This document shows positions 57,023 to 64,000 of a DNA stretch of 64,000 bases, in pieces. A program made the position numbers and the translations under genes. The notes beneath the pieces were generated by a model. That model was not told where the DNA came from and ran no database searches. It saw only the letters and a program-made list of their open reading frames with translations. Each line of letters begins with the position of its first letter. Within the stretch, counting starts at the first letter, position 1. Source of the stretch: Flaveria trinervia (taxonomy: Eukaryota; Streptophyta; Magnoliopsida; Asterales; Asteraceae); the NCBI GenBank assembly GCA_025506515.1, contig CM046453.1, forward strand, positions 34,979,851 to 35,043,850, written 5' to 3'.

Positions 57023-58250
57023 ATGGTTGGTGGTAGATCTTCTAAGGTTTCATGTGGTGGAGGTTGCGGTGGACGTGGTGCGGAACCACGGGTCACGAGA
57101 GGAAGGACAAGGCTAAAGAGGTGGCTCATGAAAAGCCCGAGACCCCTCATCCAGAGGGCGGAGATGAGAGTGCTAACTTGAGAGCCTCAGTGAAGGAGAC
57201 TGTCGTGGAGGAGGTGCACCAGGTCAGGCAGACGATCTTGCTGTCTGTGGTGACCGAAGTGATAAAGGCTGTAAGGGAAGGAGAACAAAGAGAGAGGAAT
57301 AGGTCCTCTAGAGGACGGGAGCGACTAGAAACTAAGACGGTTCTCTCAGATGATGAGGAGGAGGAGGAAGAGCCTGTGCAGGAGGCAGCATGAGGCTGTG
57401 ACTACGGGGCATTTCAAAGATGCAAGCCCCCTACCTTGGTGGTAATGGCACTGCTGCTGCAGCTCAACGATGGGTGAGAGAGATGGAGGTTGTACTTGAT
57501 ATCAACGAGTCTCAAGAGTACTAGAATGTGAAGTTTGCTATCCACTCGTTTATGGACTTGGCTCTGTGTTGGTAGGACAATATTGTCCAAGTTGAGGGTA
57601 GTTAGGAAATTTGGAGACTAAGGTGGTATGAGTTGAAGAAGCTGGTAATTGAGGAGTTCTATCCTCACAAAGAGATGGATAAGGTGGAAAGGGAGTTCCT
57701 GCAGCTGGAGGTGGGAACAATGACACATTAGTAATACACCACCAAGATTAATGAGATGGCATTGCTATCACGAAAGATTAAAAGGTATATCCATGGCTTT
57801 CCAGTAGACATCCACAGGCACATGATCGTTGCCCGACCAAGCACGTTCAGGTCGGCGGTTGACCTAGCGGGGAGGCTATATGATGAGCGGGAAGTAGTTA
57901 TGGCTGAGGTGAGTAAGAAAGGTGGGGGTGACCAAAATTGGAATGGGAAGAGGTTTGGTCGGGGTGGTGCCTCGACAAGTAACAACAGTGCACAAATCGA
58001 TGTCCGTCGTTTGGTCACTGCTAGTGCGGGGTCGAAGAGGTGTGGCAAATGGGTAAAGGAGCATATCGGAAAATGTAGGTTGGGATCAAATTTATGCTTC
58101 AAGTGTGGGAGGACGGGGCATATAACAAAGGATTATGGTATGGCCATGTGTTTTGATCGTGGTGGAGGGGGTCACATGAGTAGGGACTGTAAGAAGATAA
58201 GGGATGAGACATCTGGTGCGAAGAAGAATATGGTTAGGATGGAAGGGTAG
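57023..58250 (+). pseudogene. Gag of gypsy E (chromovirus)
   Basis: ATG 57023 starts MVGGRSSKVSCGGGCGGRG, shifts frame near 57105 into an acidic stretch (DDEEEEEEP, 57350), then continues after a further shift with AAQRWVREMEVVLDI and KMDKVEREFLQLEVG-type Gag blocks interrupted by stops. The frame 57756-58250 holds RYIHGFP and LYDEREV. It also holds the knuckles: a CGKWVKEHIGKC lead-in, CFKCGRTGHITKDY (last Cys replaced by Tyr) and CFDRGGGGHMSRDC (second Cys replaced by Arg). Double-knuckle Gag with this lead-in is typical for the Tekay/Del chromoviruses. Confidence 0.85.
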
Positions 58251-61200
58251 AAGGCGAGCGCTCGAGCTTTCATGATGAATCGAGAGGAGGCTAGGATGGA
58301 TCCCGATATGGTGTCAGGTACGTTTCTAGTAAACCAAACTCCTGCATCTGTGTTATTTGATTTTGGTGCTCGTAGGAGTTTCATTTCTGCTGCCTTGTGT
58401 GCTAAGTTGCCCATTAGGAGTTGAAGTATTGATGAGCCCTTCGATGTAGAAATTGCCATAGGTAAGTCTACCAGAATTTTTAAGATGATAGAAGGTTGTG
58501 ACATTGAATTAGAAGGTCATAAGTTTCCTATTACACCATTCAAAATGACCTTAGGCAGTTTCGATGTAGTTCTTGGAATGGATTGGTTAGTGGACTGCAA
58601 GGCGAATATTGTGTGTCACAAAAAGATGGTCAGATTGACAGTGCCTGACGGGAGTTCGGTGACAATTCACGGTGATCGAGTTACAACTATTTCGAAGGTG
58701 ATTTCGATGGCGGTGGTGGGAAAGTGCATGAGGTGTGGATGTAGTGCCTACTTGGCCTACGTGAAGGATGTGGATACAGTAACACCACAACTGTCTGATG
58801 TACCGATTGTGTGTGACTTTTCAGATGTGTTTCCTGAAGATTTACCAAGAGTGCTACCTGACCGCGAGATTGAGTTCCAGATTGACTTGATACCAGGTGC
58901 CCAACCTTTTGCTAAGGCGCCATATCGGTTGGCTCCGACCGAGATGAAAGAGTTGATTGAGCAATTGCAAGAGCTGCTTGATAAGGGGTTCATTTGATCG
59001 AGTATCTCTCCTTGGGGTGCTCTGACCTTATTCGTGAAGAAGAAGGACGGTAGTATGTGGATGTGTATCCACTACCATGAGCTGAATAAGTTGACAATGA
59101 AGAATCGATACCCCTTACTGAGAATTGATGATCTTTTTCATCGGCTCCAGGGTGCCAGATGGTTCTCCAGGATAGATCTTCGATCTGGTTATCATCAGTT
59201 GAATGTGAAGGAGCAGGATGTTCCTAAAACAGTTTTTCGCACACGTTATGGACACTACGAGTTTCTCGTTACGTATTTTGGTTTGACCAATGTGCCAGCT
59301 AGTTTTATGGACTTGATGAATCGAGTGTGTCAGCCAATGTTGGATAAGTCAGTGATTGTGTTTATTGATGATATCTTGATTTATTCAAAGAGTGAGGAGG
59401 TGCATGCCGGTCACATTCGAGAGGTGTTAGGGACGTTGAGAAGAGAGAAGTTGTATGCTAAATTCTCCAAGTGTGCATTCTGGTTGCCGGAGGGTTCAAT
59501 TTTTGGGTCATGTAGTGAATCCTGAAGGGATTATGGTGGACCTAGAAAAGGTGGAGGCGGTGATGCAATGGAAGTCACCAAAGACACCATTCGAGATTCG
59601 TAGTTTCTTGGGTTTGGCGGGGTATTACAGAAGATTCATCCGAGACTTCTCTAAGATAGCTTCTCCACTAACCAAGTTGACCTGCAAAGATGTGAAGTTT
59701 TTATGGGTTTGAGATCAGGAGAAGGCGTTTGAGGAGTTAAAAGCAAGGTTGACTCAAGCTCCTGTCTTGTCGTTACCCGATGGAAGAGAAGATTTGGTGG
59801 TTTATTCCGATGCTTCCTACTAGGGGTTAGGATGTGTGTTGATGCAGAGAGGAAAGGTTATAGCCTATGCATCCCGAAAGTTGAAAGTTCATGAGGTCAA
59901 TTATCCCACTCATGACTTGGAGGTAGCAATCGTGGTCTTTGTGTTAAAGATATGGAGGCACTAGTTATACGGGATGAAGTGCACCATATTCACTGACCAC
60001 AAGAGCTTGAAGTAATTCTTCGAGCAAAAAGATTTGAACATGAGGCAAGGAGATGGTTGGAGCTCATTAAGGATTATAATTACGAGATCCATTACCATCC
60101 GGGCAAAGTCAACGTGGTGGCGGATGCCCTTAGCTGAAAGGAGAGACCCGAGCCGATTTGGGTGAAGGCTTACCAATTGGTCATGACCTCTGATGAAGAA
60201 GATAATTTTAACTCTAAAAGAATGAGAGGTCTGGTCACGGTGTTGGGTGAAAACACACTCGGTGTTAGGACCCGATTTGGACGGATGTGGATTCCATGTT
60301 TTGGGGATCTACGTCAAAAGATTATGGATGAAGCTCATAAGACTCGATACTCCATTCATCCCGGTGCTACAAAGATGTATCAAGACATGAAGAAAGATTA
60401 TTGGTGGGCGGGTATGAAGCGTGACGTAGTGGAGTACGCGAGTAAGTGCCTTACTTGCTTGTAGGTGAAGGCGAAACATCAGAAGCCATACAGGAAGATC
60501 CAACCTTTGGACATACCCGAGTGGAAGTAGGAGCATATCACCATGGACTTTATTAAGAAGTTGCCACATATTGTGAAAGGGTATGATGCCATATGGGTGA
60601 TAGTTGTTCATTTGACGAAGAGTGCTCACTTCCTACTGATCCACGAGACGTATTCTATCGAACGATTAGCAGATCTATTCATCAAGGAGATTGTAAGTCG
60701 GTATGGTGTACCGGTGTCTATTGTGTCGGATCGCGACACTCGGTTTACATCCAAGTTTTGGAAGAGATTTCACGATGCTATGTGGATGAGGTTACATATC
60801 AGCATGACTTATCGTCCCTAGATAGATGGTCAGTCAAAAAGGTACATTCAGATGCTAGAAGATATGCTTCAGGCATGCGTCATTGATTTTGGAGGAAGTT
60901 GGGATGACCACTTATTGTTAGCTGAGTTATTATATAACAATAGTTAACATGGCAGCATTGGCATGCCTCCTTATGAGATGCTATATGGTAGGAGATGTAC
61001 AACACCCGCTTGTTGGGGTGATATTGGCCATAAAGATTTAGGGAGCGTCGAGGTGGTCAAGGCTACGACTGAGAAGTTGGAAAGGATCAAAGTCTTTATG
61101 ATGGCTACTAAAGATAGGCAAAAGTCGTACACCGATAAACGACGTAGACCGATTGAGTTCCAGGTGGGTGACAAGTTTATGATAAAGGTCTCACCATTGA

Positions 61201-61585
61201 AGGGCATCATTTGATTTAGGAAGCGGGGCAAGTTGAGCCCAAGATACATAGGGCCTTTCCGAATCAATGATTGAGTTGGTGAGGTGGCCTATAGGTTGGA
61301 GTTGCCAGTGAGTTAAGTGGAATTCATCTGACATTCCATGTATCTCACTTAAGGAATTGCTTAGCTAAGGAGGATATGGTGGTGCCATAGATGGATATTG
61401 AACTAGATGAATGACTCAATTATGTGAAACAACCAGTGGCGATCATCGATCGCAAAGAGAAGAGGCTAAGGAATAAGGTGGTTCCCTTGGTGTGTGTACA
61501 ATGGAAGCATAGGAAGGGATCAGAGTCCAGTTTGGAAGTTGAGGAGGAGATGGTGCAGTGTTACCCTCACTTATTCAGCGATTAA
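58251..61585 (+). pseudogene. Pol of gypsy E: protease, RT, RNase H, integrase, chromodomain remnant
   Basis: Protease LFDFGARRSF (58360; DSG now DFG). RT: LPPDREIEF-like VLPDREIEFQIDLIPG, TRYGHYEFLVTYFGL, FIDDILIYSKS (59360), a frameshift near 59500, then FLGHVVNPEGI and GLAGYYRRFIRDF. RNase H: YSDAS, THDLEVAIVVF, FTDHKSLK with three stops. Integrase: CLTCL zinc-module end, TMDFIKKLP, SDRDTRFTSKFW, and QSKRYIQ where the third catalytic residue Glu is Lys. A C-terminal GPFRI part and TWE-type chromodomain survive only as scraps; the frame ends at 61585. Dead in protease, RNase H and integrase. Confidence 0.9.
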
Positions 61586-61610
61586 CAAGTTTTGAGGACG
61601 AAACCTAAAT

Positions 61611-61624
61611 AAGGGGGGTGGAAT
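61611..61624 (+). promoter_or_regulatory. Polypurine tract of gypsy E
   Basis: AAGGGGGGTGGAAT immediately before TGTAACGCCCGG. Confidence 0.92.
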
Positions 61625-62524
61625 TGTAACGCCCGGAATAAAGTCGAAATGAGCCAATTAATGATAATAGGCCTAGCCAAGACTTTTTAAAGAAAATAAG
61701 TGGGTAATGGAGTATGGATCGAGTAGACTTCGTGGGATATGTGTTTGGCAAGTTAAAGGTCCCAAGAACGCCGGTATATATAAACGGATCAGCTTGAGCA
61801 GCTCTTATTTGAAACTCAACACTCAATTTCTAGAGAGAGAGTAAAGAGAGAAAGCGGAGAAGAGGTGAAGATTTAAAGCTCGGTTGATGACGGGATTGAG
61901 ATCGTTGTCGTGGGCATTGAAACAACAAGTAAACACTAAGAATCCAGGTAAGAAACATCATTTAATCGTCCCTTTTGATGTAAACCTGGATTCTAGGGCT
62001 TGGGTTTTTAAGAGTGGCAAAGATTCACCCAAAACTCATGTTTTTGTGTAAGAAAACATGTAATAAGATTCGATATAGCTTACTGGGTGATAAACCAAGG
62101 TTTCGGATGTAAAAGATTGAAATTTTGGGTCAAACATGGGATGGTTCGTAATTTTCAGCTCGTTCTGCGAAACTGGATGTTCATCGAGCGAAATTATGTA
62201 TTCGTCCGGTGAAACTATGGGTCTTCCTGCGAAACTATAGTTTCGCATGTAGTTTCACAGACATGGTTATCAACGAAAGTTGGGCGAAACTGGCAGCGAA
62301 ACTTGCAACGAAGATGCTAGCGACTCTACCAGTGAAGATACCAGCGAAACTAGCAGCGAAAATGCTGGCGAAACTAGCAGTGAAACTGCTATCGAAACTA
62401 TCAGCGAAACTGCTAGTCTGCCAGTGAAATTAGCAGCGAAATTAGGCAGAAATTAACTCATTGGAATGTTAACTTATCTGCAGGCTGTGTAGTGCAACCC
62501 TTGCCTTGAAAGCTTGTTTGAGAA
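61625..62524 (+). repeat. 3' LTR of gypsy E, first segment
   Basis: Colinear with 47660-48460. TATATATAAACGG (61777) is a good TATA box; CTAGAGAGAGAGTAAAG leader and donor-like CAGGTAAGAAAC (61946) follow. A minisatellite of AGCGAAACTGCT units occupies 62160-62450. Interrupted at 62525 by LTR I; GAGAA (62520-62524) is the candidate duplication. Confidence 0.9.
62160..62450 (+). repeat. AGCGAAACTGCTAG-type minisatellite in the LTR of E
   Basis: Units of 12-18 bases around GCGAAACT, some 20 copies. A shorter, diverged array lies at the same place in the 5' LTR (48200-48360). Confidence 0.85.
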
Positions 62525-64000
62525 TGTAAGGCCCTGTCCTCGGGATGCTTACAGCTGGTCAATCATTGCACATAAAACATATTCATACATTAACTTTAAC
62601 AAAGCATTGTAGCGGAAACAATAAAATAACTTTCATTTCAATATAAATACTTTTGCAAGTTAATACAACATTCATTACAAAACATAGCTTGGTCGCATTA
62701 TAATGCAAAAAACATTAAACAAAAGAATGCCATCCAAAAACAGCCAAGTAGCCGCCTCGTACCATCCTCAGCAACCTTTACCTACCAACTGGAAACACAT
62801 AAAAGTCAACATTGCTGAGTGAGTTCTAGTTTTAAAATAAAACATACTTTACTTTTGTTTAAAACCGTTCTTTACTTTCTTTGAAATCATACTATATTTT
62901 CGTACATGATCACACATCGTACGTACACATAGCTAATAACACTATTATCGTCCTTTACTGTTCATCACTTTCTTTGTTTATCTCTTTCCGGACCAGTGTC
63001 ATCAGCTATACCCCAAACATATGCACAAAGCGGGTATTGGGCCGAAGATTACAAATGAATTCCATAACGCACATAGCCTGGCACCAGTACCAAGGCAAGC
63101 GACAAAGATCCCAATTGTATACTACACCCCAAACGTAAGACAAAGTGGGTACAAGGCCGAAGATCATAAATGACTTCCATAACGCACATAGCCTGGCACC
63201 AGCACTTGGGTGAGTAATGACTATAAACCATGTACTATATCATTGATCGGTCACAAAGACTAGACCCCTGCATGTATCCTTAAGGGTTAGCTAAACCACA
63301 CACAGTTGAGCTTACGACATTTTAGAGTCGTGCACCTCCGTACAATTTGCTTGAAAGCCTTTCTTTACTATCTCTTTCGTTAATGCATGCCTTCTATCAT
63401 TATGTTCCTCTTTTCATTATCATCCACTATTTGTTACATAATAATTTATCATTTCTTTCACAACTATAACACGTAAAGCCACGGGGAAAGATAAACATAC
63501 ATATCATGGAACATAAACATAATCATACAAAACATCGCCATACAAGGCACTATCACACATGACATAACCATCATCATACATGCTATAACATAGCCATACA
63601 TCATCAAAATCCAACTTTGTTTACCCCTGGGAACATCCAAAGTCAAGGCCTACATTTTACTTTCCCCCCAAAAATCAGAAAAATATTCTAAGTCATTAGG
63701 CGCATGAGCACTATGCAAGTGCATGGGCACTATGCAGGCGCATGGCCTTTGAGGCACATTGGCACTATTGGGGCCCATGAGCAACACTTAGTCTATTCTA
63801 GGCAATTCTAGGCGCATGGGCACTATGCAGGCGTATGAGTGCTTGGGCGAATAAGCTATCTAGGCGTATGCACACTTGGTCATTTCAGTCTATTTCTAGG
63901 CGTATGAGTACTATTTAGGCGCATGAGGTTTTGGGCTCATGGGAAACTTAGGCACTTATTTCTGTTGGGCACATGGGCCACTATTTAGGCGCATGAGTAG
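62525..64000 (-). mobile_element. LTR I of a gypsy chromovirus, cut by right edge
   Basis: Begins TGTAAGGCCCTGTCC (the LTR end read on the minus strand) and follows the H LTR 44348-46616 in order: GCTGAGTGAGTTCTAG core (62813), a second repeat block (63005-63200) and the GGCGCATG minisatellite (63690-64000). No primer-site sequence lies on its left, so it is the outer end of an element or a solo LTR. Confidence 0.85.

Larger units (their letters stand above)
47660..62524 (+). mobile_element. Ty3/gypsy chromovirus E, split by copia A2 and by LTR I
   Basis: The 5' LTR begins TGTAACGCCC at 47660, is interrupted near 48460 by A2 and resumes at 55632-56672. Primer-site-like sequence, gag, pol, polypurine tract and the first 900 bases of the 3' LTR (61625-62524) follow. 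The 47660-48460 segment and 61625 onward are clearly the same LTR start, which ties the pieces together. CATAC (47655-47659) is the expected left target duplication inside H. Confidence 0.8.

Noticed and set aside
62209..62427. 72-residue Ala/Lys/Leu-rich frame resembling an amphipathic peptide
   Set aside because: Translation of the GCGAAACT minisatellite in the E LTR.

Overview
This window is repeat-dominated plant nuclear DNA. I see no confident host gene and no tRNA, rRNA or CRISPR array. Nearly every long reading frame is a broken piece of an LTR retrotransposon or, near the left end, of a CACTA DNA transposon. The third-ORF proteins of the copia elements resemble, from memory, predicted retroelement proteins common in Asteraceae. 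I therefore infer a eudicot, probably a daisy-family genome; this is inference and no search was run.

Left part (1-9347): a minus-strand copia copy (A1: gag start, long leader, LTR) runs off the left edge and abuts the 3' half of a CACTA element. That element keeps transposase-like exons, subterminal repeats and a terminal inverted repeat ending at 4913. About 1.5 kb of AT-rich unassigned sequence follows. Then a 2.57-kb solo LTR of chromovirus (Ty3/gypsy) type (6578-9142) sits inside a TA/TG microsatellite with an ATATA duplication on each side.

Right part (9348-64000): a multi-level nest. Copia B1 (+, LTR at 9348) is split inside gag by copia C (10481-42313, + strand, 5-bp duplication AGAGT). 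C is itself split by copia D (15810-23599, +, duplication TAAGA) in its RNase H and by a complete 12.3-kb copia B2 (27546-39827, minus, duplication GATAT) in its third ORF. B1 resumes at 42319 and is then split at 44348 by minus-strand chromovirus H. H is split at 47660 by plus-strand chromovirus E. E is split in its 5' LTR by copia A2 (48461-55631, minus) and in its 3' LTR by another minus-strand LTR, I (62525 to the edge).

Elements B, C and D look like Sirevirus-type copia elements: large, a Met-tRNA-like primer site, LTRs rich in short palindromes, and a long third ORF after RNase H. The most interesting pattern is that in all three the third ORF is preceded by repeats or hairpins related to the element's own LTR, then a TATA-like box, then an ATG. 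This looks like a private internal promoter cassette. The third-ORF proteins carry basic nuclear-localisation-like stretches (and in B2 a SUMO-interaction-like motif) and no visible membrane segments, which argues against an envelope role. By eye, LTR divergence is highest in C, lower in B2 and almost nil in D, which agrees with the nesting order.
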